This document shows positions 23,395 to 35,809 of a stretch of 64,000 nucleotides of DNA, in pieces. Made by a program: the position numbers and the translations under genes. This DNA is from Antedon mediterranea. Its lineage: Eukaryota; Echinodermata; Crinoidea; Comatulida; Antedonidae. A model generated the notes under the pieces. It was given only the letters and a program-made list of their open reading frames with translations, was not told the origin of the DNA and did not search any database. Location of the stretch: the NCBI RefSeq assembly GCF_964355755.1, contig NC_092670.1, forward strand, positions 11,161,201 through 11,225,200. Direction: 5' to 3'. Position 1 is the first letter of the stretch. Every line of letters starts with the position of its first letter.

Positions 23395-23735
23395 AATGCA
23401 ATGAGCATATTTGGCTACTCTGTATGCATAATCATACAACTTCCTCGCAATCTGTGTAAAAACACCTTCTCAACCGTGATGAGTTGTAAACAATACTAAT
23501 TTAGCATCATGCATAATGTATACTCATGGTTTGAAATCTTGGTTTACTTTCGCTCATGACTATTTTCCAGACGAAATGTAATCAAATTAATTTAGCTGTT
23601 AATTACGAAAAATTGTTGTTTTTGGCTTGAATTTTCGACATAAAGTGAATAACTTTAATATTAATTTGATATGGCCAATTAAAATTTAGTATATTTTGAC
23701 CTTCATTTTTTTGTATTTCAAGGGATAATAAATAA
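23395..23735. repeat. Dispersed repeat, copy A (partner at 54.87 kb)
   Basis: TTTGGCTACTCTGTATGCAT through GACCTTCATTTTTTTGT matches 54,868-55,190 over about 330 bases with scattered substitutions. Both copies lie upstream of a FReD ATG exon. The right end AAGGGATAATA, with GTATTGTCCCTTT at 23,208, hints at terminal inverted repeats. Confidence 0.85.
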
Positions 23736-23803
23736 AAGTGATGTTTACCCTCTTTAGGAACACAATTAATTTTTTTTCATGGGTAAAAAATGGTAATTAA
23801 GAA

Positions 23804-24001
23804 ATGGTAAAAAAAAAGGATAGGAAAATAATTGATGAAATAACCAAATACACTAACACAGCAACCTGGACGAGAATGGCATATGACAGAAGAAAATGGA
23901 AATTGTTAGAGGAAGGCTTCACCCATAGAGGAATAAAGTGTGAAAATGATCATTTAAATTACTACATCAGAATCAGGTCATGCATAAGCTCCAAAAGATA
24001 A
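23804..24001 (+). pseudogene. LINE reverse-transcriptase ORF, C-terminal remnant
   Basis: A 65-codon frame contains DEITKYTNTATWTRMAYDRR followed by KWKLLEEGF. This resembles the extreme C-terminus of many non-LTR retrotransposon polyproteins (pattern W.DDI.KY.G..WTR.A.DR..W...EAF). No catalytic part is present, so it is a fragment. Confidence 0.6.
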
Positions 24002-24221
24002 TGAGGAAGGAGACGTGAAGTATTTTCTTTTGGCCTTAAAGAAGTAATAATGTTTCCTTGAAAATGTGCATCTCCTGCAGTTGAATAAATATGGAAAATC
24101 CAGACTACTCCCAAGAATTATAAAACAGGAATAATTGCTTCCAAATGTTGAATGTTTAATCTACTTTACAGAGGGATTAATGTTTCCTATTAGTACACCT
24201 CTCCCTTGGTAAAGTACAATG

Positions 24222-24263
24222 TTTAACCCGGATTTATTATGGAGCTTATGGAGCATATATAAA
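24222..24263 (+). promoter_or_regulatory. Promoter of FReD gene 2
   Basis: TTTAACCCGGAT at 24,222 (shared with gene 1) and TATATAAA at 24,256, 60 bases before the ATG. Confidence 0.6.
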
Positions 24264-24315
24264 GGAGACATAGCAGAACAAAAAATATTTCTATTAGAAA
24301 TTAGTTTGATACAGA

Positions 24316-26474
24316 ATGAATTTAAAGATAGTAATTGGCTGTATGTTGGTTGTGTTGGCTGCCAGTCAAACAATAGCAGATACTGATGTATGCCCATCAA
24401 GAAGTAAGTAGTATTTTTATGTACAGTTGGTCTAGGTAAGGGAGAGAGCAAGAACGACTGACAGTATCTCAAAAGAGAATGTCACAATCTTGTATTCTAT
24501 TTTAATAGGAAATCAAAGCCTGTTGGCAATTGTATTTTGCCAAATTCCATTTTACTTTTCAGCACTAAAATTAATGTTATTTATCATTTGTATAATGTAT
24601 TCAATTATATTACAATCAGAGAGAAAACACAAACAATTTTGGTCAAGCAGTCAAGTCGTTTCAAAATGTTATATTTATTTTATATTTAAAAAAACTTAAA
24701 TTACTTTAATAGATAAGTGCCTTATCCGAGACTGTGGTGACATTTTGGAAAATGATCCTTCTGCTGTGAGTGGTGACTATTTAATACAGCCACATGATAG
24801 AAGACCAGAGTTTATGGTCTACTGTGAAATGAGAGAAGATGGTAGATGGACAGTAAGTATAAGCAATGAAAAGTTAAATGCAGAGATTTCTTTTCTTCTA
24901 TTACTGTAATTCATTATGAGAAGCTGAGAAATAATAAGTAATTTTTGAATTATTTTCCACAATTGATGAGTCTTAAAAAAAATGACGTGGCTTTTTAATA
25001 TTTGCTTACTTCTTTTTTTAGACTATGCCACATTTAGACTAATTGTTAAACTTGATTAGTTTTTTAGTCCAGTTGTACAAAGATTCTATTCTTTATCAGG
25101 TGATACAACGTAGAGAGGATGGTTCCGAAAATTTCTACCGCACTTGGACGGAATACAAAGAGGGGTTTGGAAATGTGCACTCAGAGTTCTGGCTTGGAAA
25201 CGAACATATTCACCGTATAACAGCTGATGGAAACTTCGAGCTCTTAATAGAGTTAACTGATCACTTAAATGTAATGAAGATTGCTAGATATTCTCACTTT
25301 CGTGTTGGTAGTGAGAGGTCTGGTTATACTATGATAAACAGTGGATACACAGGAACAGCAGGTTAGTATAATGCAATCATTTTACACATCCCACAGTAAA
25401 CACAAAATTAAAATTGATATCTAGTTGGGTAGGAAATGTACTGAACATATTAGAAATACTACTCCCATACTGTAATGTAATTAAAAATCTTTTATAATAT
25501 TGTTAAACAAACATTATATGGCTAATTAAATATTATATATTACAACACACCTAAGTAGATACTTACATCTTGGAATGGAGAATTGTGGGCCACGTATGAG
25601 ACATAATAGGTACTACTCAGAACTGTAAGCATATATGCATCATGTCATAGGATGATCAACATTTTGACCCTGTGTACGCCTACACAAATTAGTGATGATG
25701 GTTAAAAGAGCACCATAGAGAGTTTTCATTATCACTTTGACTGTCAAATATTTGATCTGTTTAAAAGACACTATACTATATAGTCGCAATAAAATGCAGT
25801 GTGCGACCTTAAATTAGGTTAAAAAAAATTAAGGTGAAGTTTGGGTTTTACACTTTTTTCCAAGCCAAGATGCTTTCGGCTAAAATAACTAATTTGTCTT
25901 GACGCTATATTAGGTAATCTATCCACGCACCTTATCACAACATTTTCTTTCCTTATGCAACAGTTGTGTGGAGTCACAGTCCACAAAATAACAATAGTTA
26001 TCAATAATAAGAAAACAACCCGAATAAATATTTTACACACAAGTTGATTGTCATTTGAATGGAGGATTGTGGGTCACATGATATTAAATAAATGTTTTAT
26101 GTAACGCATATAACATTGCACTCTTGACGTCATTAGAGTGCAATCTGGTTTTGTAGGCCTACTTTAATTTTGTTTTGCCCGTTCATTTTTGTTACACACA
26201 TGTATAAGTCTATATTATTTTTTTTATTTAGTTGATGAAATGGCATACCACAGTGGTCAGCAATTTACAACCAGCAACAATGACAATGATGTTGATGATA
26301 CATACTCGTAACTGTGCTGAGGAATACAAAGGAGGTTGGTGGTACAAATCCTGTTATGGTGCAAACCTGAATGGGCTTTACCTTACCCCAGGTGTATCTA
26401 ACCTCCAAGGCATCAACTGGATTGGTAGCATCAGTTTAAAAATGACAGTGATGATGGTTAAGAGGGCTGCATGA
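24316..26474 (+). pseudogene. FReD gene 2: frameshifted last exon
   Basis: Exons 24316-24403 (signal peptide MNLKIVIGCMLVVLAA), 24713-24852, 25100-25361 and 26232-26474 correspond exactly to those of gene 1. Exons 1-3 are open. In exon 4 the frame entering at [14 protein letters not shown] runs to a TAA at about 26,310. The homologous continuation [16 protein letters not shown] is in another frame, and exon lengths total 733 nt, one more than a multiple of three. The usual DRDND calcium motif is replaced by NNDNDVDD. Exon 2 has R for the second Gly of DGGWT. It is likely a recent pseudogene, but an assembly error or allelic indel is possible. Confidence 0.8.
25691..25718 (+). pseudogene. FReD exon 4 tail relic inside intron 3 of gene 2
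   Basis: GTGATGATGGTTAAAAGAGC, then ACCATAG, equals the last codons (VMMVKRAP, stop) of the functional exon 4 copies. The sequence before it is too decayed to read. It indicates an older last exon that the exon at 26,232 replaced or duplicated. Confidence 0.7.
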
Positions 26475-27900
26475 TATGAAAAGACCATCAATTAATTTAA
26501 TTTCAACAACAGCAGCAATAATTTGAGATTGGTATTGCGCGTGTCTTCATCTGTTACATTTTTGGTCCAATTTTATAATTATTTCTTGATAATTATTTAT
26601 AAAATTAATAATGGAAAATTTCTTATTAATTATTTATTACCACATATATATATATCAGTTTTGATAATAATTTATTATATAAGTGACATAATAATATAAT
26701 TTATTATCACTATTAATTAAATGTTGTTATTTCTACGATTTTGCCTAAAAAACTTGATTTGTGTGTAATTTTTTTATAAACCTTTTATATTTTCATTATC
26801 GTACCTCATTATTATACAGTGATAAAAAAACATACTGAAAGAATCTCTTATCGAAAAAGCAGTTTTTATCCTTGATTTGGTTAAAAAAATGAGATTACAT
26901 ATAGCCACCATGACGTCACATAATATGCAAATTACCAAATTTTACCCACCCCCTTTGGGCAACAGTGTATTCATTGCAAAATGCAAAATAGTTTTCCGAA
27001 ATAGTTGTTTTAGAATATTTTATTATTCTACGATTTTGCCCCAAAACTTTGATTTTTTTTTATAAAATTCAATTTTTATTTGCTATATGTATCTTCATCC
27101 ATATCCAGTGGGAAAACAATATTCCATAAGAATTTCTTATAGAAAAAATAGTTTTTATCATAGAATTGATAAAAAAACGGGAAACTTCCAAAATAGCTGT
27201 AATGGCGACGTCACATGACATCATTATTATGCAAATTATCTTTTTTTTTTCACTCCCAACCGTAGACCAACCTTTTACCCACAATACACAACAAACAAAA
27301 ATTACAAAATTTAAAAAACCAACCGTTTTTCATAAATAAATGTTACGCACAGAATTTTGGGACCAACACTGTGCAGTGAAAGTGTTAATGAAGACGCATA
27401 TAATAGATAATCCTATTTAAATTATTATTTTCTGAATTGGGCACACATATTTATTTTTTTCATGAATTCTCTATCTATTGTATAGTTTCTGTGTTTTTAT
27501 ATTGTAAAAATAATTAGAATTAATAATCAACTTAAAAATACAAATGGTGCTCTTTAATTCCCTTCTGCTCAAGATTTTTAACATCATCAGAAAATCCTTT
27601 TCCAGATAGTCCTCATTCAAGTACAAGTATAGCTGTAGACGTACAATCAACACCGTTTCTGCATTGTGTACATAACAGTGATGATTCTCGTAAGAGGGGA
27701 TGCAAAATTTTCTACATTGCATTGTGGCAGGATGTTGTTTTGTAGTGGGAACTAAGCTTTAGTGTTAACCAACCATATGGACAATTAGGAACTGTGGGGG
27801 AAACAAAAAATTCCCATTGACAGTTAAAATATATCACTGAATTTCAGATGTCACTCCGCATGTGTACATTTCTTGAATAAATGTATATAGCTTCAGTCAC
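26475..27900. other. Intergenic DNA after gene 2, with a two-copy degenerate repeat
   Basis: TTCTACGATTTTGCC occurs at 26,731 and 27,026, and the following 250 bases (AGTTTTTATC, GACGTCACAT, TATGCAAATTA) are similar, so this is a diverged direct duplication with a period of about 295. No gene recognised. Confidence 0.6.
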
Positions 27901-27924
27901 ACTTACGGTGTTTACAAAAATTCT

Positions 27925-28060
27925 AATCTCATTCATGAATCAATTAGCTAACTACACATTGAAAAAACTGACAAATTAATCCTCTCTTGAGAGTTTGCAA
28001 AACGCGAATTACAAGAGTTCAGTTTCATCCCATTCACGAACCAAGCTAAACAAATTATAA
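27925..28060 (+). promoter_or_regulatory. Orphan FReD promoter block (relic of gene 3)
   Basis: Two copies of the motif ATTCATGAATCAATTAGCTA and ATTCACGAACCAAGCTAAAC, followed by AAATTATAAC, as found ahead of genes 4-7. It is interrupted at 28,061 by a G-rich insertion, and no signal-peptide exon follows. Together with the exon relic at 31,051 it marks a lost FReD gene. Confidence 0.65.
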
Positions 28061-28150
28061 CAACGGGGGGAGGGGGGGGGGCAACGGGGGCTCTAGCCCC
28101 CTCGTCGGGGAGCCTAGCCCCCCCGTCGGGGAACACGGGTACTTTTTGTC
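28061..28150. repeat. G-rich insertion
   Basis: Long G runs, then GGGGGCTCTAGCCCCC and repeated CGTCGGGGA. It resembles the G/C-run ends of the hAT-type element at 31,785-32,955 and is probably a transposon fragment. Confidence 0.5.
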
Positions 28151-28561
28151 GGGGAATATAAGATACAGTAAAAAACGTTCGCATTCACTTCATATAGCTT
28201 CAGCACCTAGAAAACCACGACGTTCCATTGACTGTGAGAGTACGTCAGAGGGCTATTATGCACTTTTATGCATTCATTATTGCCAGCGATCTAACTTACT
28301 ACTAAACAATAGCTAGGTTCGCACTTGTTCTAGGAAGTGTAGACGATGGTTCTCGGAATGATAAAAATGTTCTCCTTGTACGTTTTCTGTCGGTTACCAT
28401 TATTGAAAATGCTTGACATTCGTAAAACTAAACTACTCTGTTTCACAGTGTTTTAGATGATTAATAACATTTTAAAGTATAATGTTTATTGTTTGGTAGG
28501 GCCCTTTTGGGAGGTGGAGTTCATTGGAGGGAGGTGCTTATTCGAGGGATATATGTTAATT

Positions 28562-29998
28562 AGGTTATATGCATTATCATGCATATAACCTCTTGATTCT
28601 GTCAAAATCTTTATTTATTTATTTATTCTTTCCTTAGCACTATTTTGTCCGTGAATTATCTTGATATCAGTTTCATCTATCTAAGTCAATTTTTCAGAGT
28701 ATATTCCTTATGGCCAGGAATCGATGTGGTTATATTTTCACGATGCGTAATCAAAAATTACGCGGTCTACGCGCGATTTTACGAAATCACGTTTGTAATC
28801 ATATCTTCACAAGCATGAATCACAATTAAACAAAATTTGGTACTCATAAATTTCAGGTCATATTTCATCATATGGCAATACAATTACGTGCGTAGCGCAT
28901 ATAACGCTTGCGTACGCGCGCTTAAAATGTTCAAAATTGTCAACATTTATTTTCGATGAAATTAGAGTACGTTTCAGGCAATTTTAAGCGTTTAAAAAAT
29001 TGCCATGAGTGCGCAGATTTTTGCACGCGCACTGCGCGTTATACGTTAATGCACACTCTTTTTGTCCGATTTCGGTTGTACAACCTTTCTTTAATAATAT
29101 CATCATTTTTTATTCACTTTTCAACGCGTAATTGCCTTATACGAGCACGTCAAAAGTGACAGGCTACGCACGTGTAAGTTAACAAAATGGTGAAAATATG
29201 CTAAATTTTAAAATTAATATAGATCGTCAGAATGCTCGGGAACACATATTTTTTATTTCATTTTCTTGAAGTGTATGTATCTTATGTATGATTTATTATT
29301 AAACTAAGGGAACAAAAGTTGATTAAGCCATAATTAATTGCATATTAAATTAAAAAAAATTCATTTCGACAATCAAACAAATTATGACATTTTCTTAGGC
29401 CAAAATAACAAACTTAACATTAACTTTCTTCCTCCAAAAGTTCATATATTAAAGTTAAAAGTATATAGTTTGACAGTGCATCATTTTTGTACATTTTTAG
29501 AGATGTCATCATAGTAAAAAATTATAATTCATTGCGGTATGTAATAATCTATCTGCACCAAAGTGGTTACTGCATAGTAAATACACGGAGGAATTTTTCT
29601 ACAATTTTTAGACAGTTGTGTATGGCTCGTTGGTGTGTGCTCGTGTCTATGGCACTCAAGGTACCGAGATCGAGTCTCACCTTGGGAAACGAAATAAGAT
29701 TTTTTTTTTATTATCCGTATTGTTTGTTCAAATTTATTTCTTAGTGTATATATTATACACATGATTTATAATGAAATCTAGATAAAAAATAACTTATGTC
29801 TTTATTATTATGTAACAGCAAATGTGGTTTATGACATTATACGCAGAGGGATCTTTGATCGGATTGTGATACCGGCTATTGTATTCGCGTTAGCAAGGTC
29901 CTATCATATATTATAAATAATTACAGAATCTGAGAAAATCAATGAATCAAAATATCTTTTAAAAATCAATTATCTTTATTAAAATCAATGCATATAAC
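28562..29998. mobile_element. Possible DNA element with GGTTATATGCAT ends
   Basis: AGGTTATATGCAT at 28,562 is mirrored by ATGCATATAACCT ending near 29,998, with TAATT beside both ends as a possible target duplication. A second inverted copy follows the left end directly (28,579-28,591), making a perfect 13-bp hairpin. The interior is rich in CGCG words and has no long frame. Confidence 0.45.
29622..29695 (+). ncRNA. tRNA-like sequence (SINE head?)
   Basis: TGGCTCGTTGG resembles an A-box, and GAGATCGAGTCTC resembles a B-box (core TCGANTC) about 45 bases later. No complete cloverleaf was built by eye, so it is more likely a SINE head than a tRNA gene. Confidence 0.35.
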
Positions 29999-31050
29999 CT
30001 ATAATTCGTCATAGTGACGAATTAAATCTAGTTTTTTTAGTTTTAATAATATGGTAACATTTATAATCAAATGAAATCCTCTAATAGATATGAAAAGTGG
30101 TAAAAAAGAAAAACAAATGCTTGGTAAATTGTAGATAACAGTGCGATGAATTCTACTACAAATAGTATAATGATTATTATTCAAAGTGATGTTTTATTGG
30201 AGAGGCGTTTATTCAAATAAATACCATCCTAATAATTATTAATACATTATTAAATTTAAACATCTTTTGAAACTAACTGCCGTGACAGAGTGGGCCCAAG
30301 AAAGAAGACATTACGGCTTGCAACATGGGCAGACATCTCGGTCCTAACGGGACACAGGTAGTCTACAGTTATTCCTGTCAACTTACTCAATCCACTATCG
30401 GGATTTCACTCGATTTTAAACAAAATGTCTTATCATCAAATCTCTCTATGTAATTTTATAATACTATTTCCCACAATATATTCCGATTCTTTATGGCGTA
30501 TATTTAATTTGATCTTTATTAATTTGCAGTATAATTTTTATTTTTTAACTACTGTACCTTCACACATGCGCGGTCCGTTCCTAAAATAAACAAAAAACTG
30601 AAATGGCTATGCAACTAAGCTCCAGTCCTACTATCGTTTTTTTTCTTCCTTCTTCCAAAGGGACACTGTATTGATTGATGGAAAGTGCCTGTTTCCAGTC
30701 ACCTTTAGGGTCAAATCTATTATTTTAACTGCTCCCTTGTGTATAAAAGAGAGAAAATAGTTGAAACCAGGTTGTTGCAAGGTGAACCCGGAAATTACTT
30801 TGACCCACGAAGAATTGAAATTGAGTAGAAAATCTACTGTTGAAATCATAAATTGTGTTGAAAAACTCTTTATAATATCTTCCTAAGATAGAAATATGGA
30901 ACAATAGCGTCGATGTGAAAACTATAATGTTATCAAATCTACGTTTCGCGGTGCATCTGAGATAAATAAGATAGGTATCCAAGGTGGAGATTTGTACCGA
31001 AGTTTTTGCATTGTGCTCGCCTATGTCAGAATTAACCATAATTTATATAT

Positions 31051-31198
31051 AGATGAATCAAATCTGAATGGGGTTTACCATACACCAGGACCTATTCGTT
31101 ATGGCATTCCAAACAATGGCATTATTTGGTATCATTATGATGAAACTTTTAATTACAACCACAAGATGACACTGATGATGGTAAAAAGAGCAGAGTAA
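31051..31198 (+). pseudogene. FReD gene 3 relic: 3' half of exon 4
   Basis: The frame ESNLNGVYHTPG, then IIWYHYDETFNYNHKMTLMM, VKRAE and stop matches the end of exon 4, closest to gene 1 (shared HK.TLMMVKRA and an IxWxH motif). The first half of the exon, with the calcium site and NCAE, is missing, and no acceptor is placed correctly. No other exons remain nearby. Confidence 0.85.
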
Positions 31199-31499
31199 CA
31201 ATTATCATCATATTAATTGATTATTATCATTAATTTAATTGCTAGTACTTGTACAGCATTTCTGATTTTTATATGAAAGGAAATTGGTATGGTCTAATAT
31301 AATTTATTTCTACCTATTTCAATAATGTAGCAGGCCATGTAAGACTAATTTCTGATTGGCTATTTAACTTTAATTAACTAGAAAAGTAGTAAATTGATAT
31401 GAGCATGGGCCATCCATCCTGTTTAACAGCTATTTAATTATCATTATTATACCTGTTATTACTATTTGTAATATTGATATCAAGTTTGCGGTACACCTC

Positions 31500-31640
31500 A
31501 TGTATTAGTTCTGAAAAGAACTGTTGAGTTTCTAGTTCTGAAAAGAACTCTTGTGTTTCTACAGAAACTCAACAGTTATTTTCAGAACTGATATCAACAT
31601 TATTTTGATTTCCCCATGCAAACCTTCAAACAAAATATTT
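31500..31640. repeat. Dispersed repeat, copy B, with hairpin
   Basis: TTCTGAAAAGAACTGTTGAG is mirrored 40 bases later by CTCAACAGTTATTTTCAGAA. The right half continues with sequence shared with 15,345-15,435 in the dynein gene. Confidence 0.7.
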
Positions 31641-31776
31641 GTAATATTAATAAGTTTCATGAATAAAAGGGTCATAAAGACTCAATGAGAATCTAAACTT
31701 ATTTGTACTTTCATTAGTTATAATTTCTTTACTGTACAGATGGAATATTATCCTCTTGTCTCATCTGTAAATGAGG

Positions 31777-32963
31777 GTGTGGGACAGTGGCGTATCCAGG
31801 ATTTTGAAGTTGGGGGGGGGGGGGGCCGGGAATTGCCAATTTGCCGACAAAATTGGTGTCATTATCTGTACATACACGACGTCTCTCTGATCAATATATG
31901 TTCTAGGATTACATAGTCATATTGTCTTATATGGGATAACGATGCAAAATTAAAACCAAACCAACATCTGTTAAGTATGTTGTATTCATATTACAATAAA
32001 GAAAGAATTAGGAAAATTTGATTTGTAGTTTTCGAAATATAGGGTCTAAAAAATCGCCGAAAATGATCGTTTTTAGCCATGAAAGAAGTAAAACAATTTG
32101 CGGCCTCAGTCGACAATTCTATTAACTACGCCATTTTTGGTTAAAATAATTACATATAATTACGTTTTTTAGTAATTTATTTTATATCACCATTGGAAAT
32201 ATAAATAAAACATGTTATTAAATGCTTATAAAATATATAAAGTTGTTTACTTAACGGAATTCGGACAAATTCATTGCTCTAACTTTGTGTAGTAACGATC
32301 AGAGAGATTCATGGTACACGCGCGAGAGAAAACATTCCGCTGCGGGTGATTCGCATCCACCAATCAAATCAGCTAGAATCCTAAATCATTCAACCGTGAG
32401 CAATGCCAATCGCGAGAAAGCTCAGCTTTGATTGGCTTACGATGACATCATATCACAAAATGGTGGTTTTGTAGTTGAGCCTCACGGAATATTCTGTTCC
32501 AAAAAGGAAATACATGGATATTTTTTATGGTATATGTGCTTTTTCTTTAAAAATTTTGAATAATAAAGGCCTCATATCGAGGAAAAAAAACGGGTTTTTG
32601 GCACTTATAATAAATATATCTTAGACAAAAAAGCACATGGCATGTGGAACTATATAATCTCTTAGCGTAATCTACCGCGTACGGCCGTAGGTACGTGCTA
32701 CACATTTTTTACGTGTTTCGTAATGTAATGATGATAATGAAATAAAAAATAGTTGATCTGAAGGGATCAATGATGATATGATATGTAAATAAACAAACAC
32801 TCAAAAGAATTATGTTTACAGTTCAATTATTGTCAGAATAAATAGTTTATTTTTTTCCCCGACACCTTTGTTTGCCGACGGCCGCGATGATGTGCCGACG
32901 GAAACGAAATCAGGGGGGCCCAGGCCCCCCGACCCCCCTACTGGATACGCCACTGGTGTGGGA
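31777..32963. mobile_element. hAT-type non-autonomous transposon with 8-bp TSD
   Basis: Target duplication GTGTGGGA at 31,777-31,784 and again at 32,956-32,963. The element between them (1,171 bp) begins CAGTGGCGTATCCAG and ends CTGGATACGCCACTG, perfect 15-bp inverted repeats, each followed inward by G or C runs. An 8-bp duplication and CA..TG ends are typical of hAT elements. No transposase frame is present, so it needs a helper. Confidence 0.92.
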
Positions 32964-33500
32964 CATTTACCGTGGTCTGTTTATTAGAAGGAGCACATTC
33001 GTTAGGAAAAGCTGATCATCATGCCTCTAACCTATAATAAATAAACTGGGCTAGGCTCTATACTTATGCGTTTATTATCTGGCTATAAAAGGACTACCCT
33101 ACGTAGTAGAGAAAAGCCTTTATTATATTATTACGTTCAAAAACACCTTCTTCAGAGTTGTGTACAGACGCGTTTAGGATTACTGTAGTACAGCTCTCAA
33201 ATTTAGGTTGGAATGACATTTCAAATAATTTGGCATAGATATCAATGTGATATAATCTAATGACAACATTTAAGCATTCATTCATTCATATTCTTTATTA
33301 ATGCACAGAAGGACTACTAGCCTCGCTAATAAATACCACACATTACCACAAGAATACAATCCTTTCTGCTGTACAAGCTTAATAAAGCGGCTTTAAAATC
33401 AATTTCAATATCAGTTTGCGAAATAATGTACCTTATCTTGGCCAAACCCTACAGTTACAAATTTTTGTTGATTTAGGTCAAGCTTAATTATAATCCTGTC
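32964..33500. other. Intergenic DNA before gene 4
   Basis: No gene recognised. CATTCATATTCTTTATTAAT near 33,285 may be a retroelement end read on the minus strand. Confidence 0.4.
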
Positions 33501-33528
33501 TTGTTACACAATTACAAAGTGTTTAATC

Positions 33529-33681
33529 CCATTCATGAATCAATTAGCTAAACAAATTATCAAAAATATGCAAACAATATCTGACATTCAACATATTGCA
33601 ATTTTTAACATTCAGATTAAAAGAAACGTTTTAGTCGCGTTGATTACCATCTGATTATTCCCAAACTGATCTCTATATAAA
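33529..33681 (+). promoter_or_regulatory. Promoter block of FReD gene 4
   Basis: One copy of the shared motif (ATTCATGAATCAATTAGCTA, then AACAAATTATC) at 33,531, followed by TATATAAA at 33,674. Confidence 0.65.
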
Positions 33682-33699
33682 AAAAGTAGTGATATTACA

Positions 33700-33754
33700 C
33701 TACATGAGACTAAAATTGTTCACCTGAGGTGCAAACAAACACTGAAAATACTTT
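33700..33754 (+). other. Predicted non-coding first exon of FReD gene 4
   Basis: About 25-30 bases below the TATA box a short segment (CACCTGAGGTGCAAAC) ends at a strong donor, GTAAGTATT at 33,755. The same layout recurs in genes 5-7, with TATA to donor 67-91 bases. The matching acceptor may be GCTTCCAAG at about 34,330. Confidence 0.5.
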
Positions 33755-34347
33755 GTAAGTATTACACATTACATTGATTTGGATTGATATGGAGATTAAA
33801 GACTGAAATATTTGAAAATTTCTGAAAATTGAACACTTTAATATTTTTGTGTCTTATTAAAGTGTGTGTTTAAAATAAACACTTTTTTAAACATTATTTC
33901 TCATTTAAAAAAAGGCATGAAATTATGTGTACAGAATATATCGGTATATTACTCTCTTATATAGCTTTGGTTTTTACTTTCAATTATAGTGCATGCTTCT
34001 CAATGTTAGTGCCTTGAACCATGGAGGTATCCTCAATGCTTGAACTAGGACTATAATGAATCAAATGCACATTTCTCACAAATAAAAGATATAGAGCTGT
34101 TAAATTCTGTACACAATTTTCTATATTATCAAAACGATGCTATCTCCCATACGTGAAACGGAACAAGTGTAGTAAAGCTAGTGACAGAAATTTGTTTCAT
34201 TACATTTCACGCCAGGGAGGGTTAGAGGTTGATTCAAAGAATCAAGATTCAAAGAATACTACCCCATTGAATGCATACTTTTTTATTATGAATTAATTAC
34301 AGATCAACAAAAGAAAGAAATCAATGCGCTTCCAAGTTTCATACAAA

Positions 34348-35709
34348 ATGGATTCCAGAGTGTTTGTAATTTGCTGTATGTTAATTGTACTGGCTACCTG
34401 TGAACCAACAGAAGAAAGTTGGGACATGCGTCCCCCTGCAAGTAAGTGGGATTTGTAATCTAAAATAATCTAGGCCTATAAAAACATTTCGTTTAAAAAG
34501 AATTGCTAAAAGACAACACAAATATAACAAATACTATTAATTAATGTTAAATTTTGTAATTGTAGGGTATTTATTCCGAGATTGTGGTGAAATTTTGCAA
34601 AATCATCCTTCTACTGTGAGTGGTGATTATGTGATCAAGACAAATGATGGAAAACCTGAGTTTACTCTCTATTGTGACATGAGAAAAGATGGCGGATGGA
34701 CAGTGAGTAGAAGCATAAATATATTCAGCTTTGATATTTATTGCAAATTCCTAAAACACTCACAAGAAAAATTAGCACATCATAAATACGCAAATTAATT
34801 TCCTATAGTAATATGCTTATAAAATTCCTTTGGGTTAAGATACCATTACTAAACTGAATGATAAACAAAAAGTTATTACTATAATTGTCATTAAAATTAT
34901 TATATATTACGATTCAGGTGATACAAAGAAGAAGAGATGGGTCTGTTAGTTTCTACCGTAATTGGGCCAACTACAAAGAGGGATTTGGAAACGTGAACTC
35001 AGAGTTCTGGCTTGGTAATGAACAGATCAACCGCATAACATCCGATGGTAATTTTGAGCTCTTAGTAGAGATGACTGACCATTTAAATGTAATGAAGTTT
35101 GCAAGATATTCTCACTTTCGTATTGGTACTGAGTGGTCGAACTATGCTTTGAAAATCAGTGGATACACAGGAACAGCAGGTAAATAATTTTATTGATCAA
35201 TCAGGTCAATTATGGTTTTCAGCATGTATCTGACACAGTGATGTGACACTTTGTAAAAAAATTGTTTTTTTATCTGTTTTTTTAATATCTTAGAGCAAAC
35301 ATAATGTCTATGTATATTTTACATGCAAATGACAATGGAAGTAATTTTCCACTGATGAATGAATGAATCTAGAGTTTTCACATTTTATACAAAAACTTCT
35401 TAAAAATTAATTTATATAAAAGATTAGTAAGTAAAATAAAGATGATTTTATTTTGTTTGTGTAGGTGACTCTATGGCATGGCATAATGGTCAACAATTTA
35501 CAACCTATGACAGAGACAATGATAAGATGTCGAGTTATAACTGTGCTGAGAAATGGAAAGGTGCTTGGTGGCACAATGCCTGTTATTATTCAAACCTCAA
35601 TGGGCGTTACCTTACAACAGGTACACATGATGGCACCGGCATCAACTGGGTTAAAACTTTTGATAAAGGTCTCAAGACAACAGTGATGATGGTTAACAGA
35701 GCACCATAA
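34348..35709 (+). CDS. FReD gene 4: secreted fibrinogen-related lectin
   Basis: Exons 34348-34441, 34566-34702, 34918-35179 and 35465-35709 give 245 aa. The signal peptide is [18 protein letters not shown], and the linker is acidic (EPTEESWDM). The domain runs from [11 protein letters not shown] to VMMVNRAP, with [12 protein letters not shown], the calcium motif [21 protein letters not shown] and SNLNGRYL. Four domain cysteines are present. Unlike genes 1, 2 and 5, its linker has no extra Cys, so chain-to-chain disulfides there are less likely. Start chosen as the first ATG before the hydrophobic stretch. Pattern-recognition function is inferred from the family. Confidence 0.94.
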
Positions 35710-35809
35710 AAAGACCTCTATTACTAATTCATTTAGGCTATAAAACATTTTAAAAGATATAGTATGTTCGGACATTTTCCCTAATAGCTTCATATCAATT
35801 ATTTGAAAA

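Noticed and set aside
29622-29695. True tRNA gene
   Set aside because: Box A and B-like words are present, but I could not form a full cloverleaf. A SINE head fits better.
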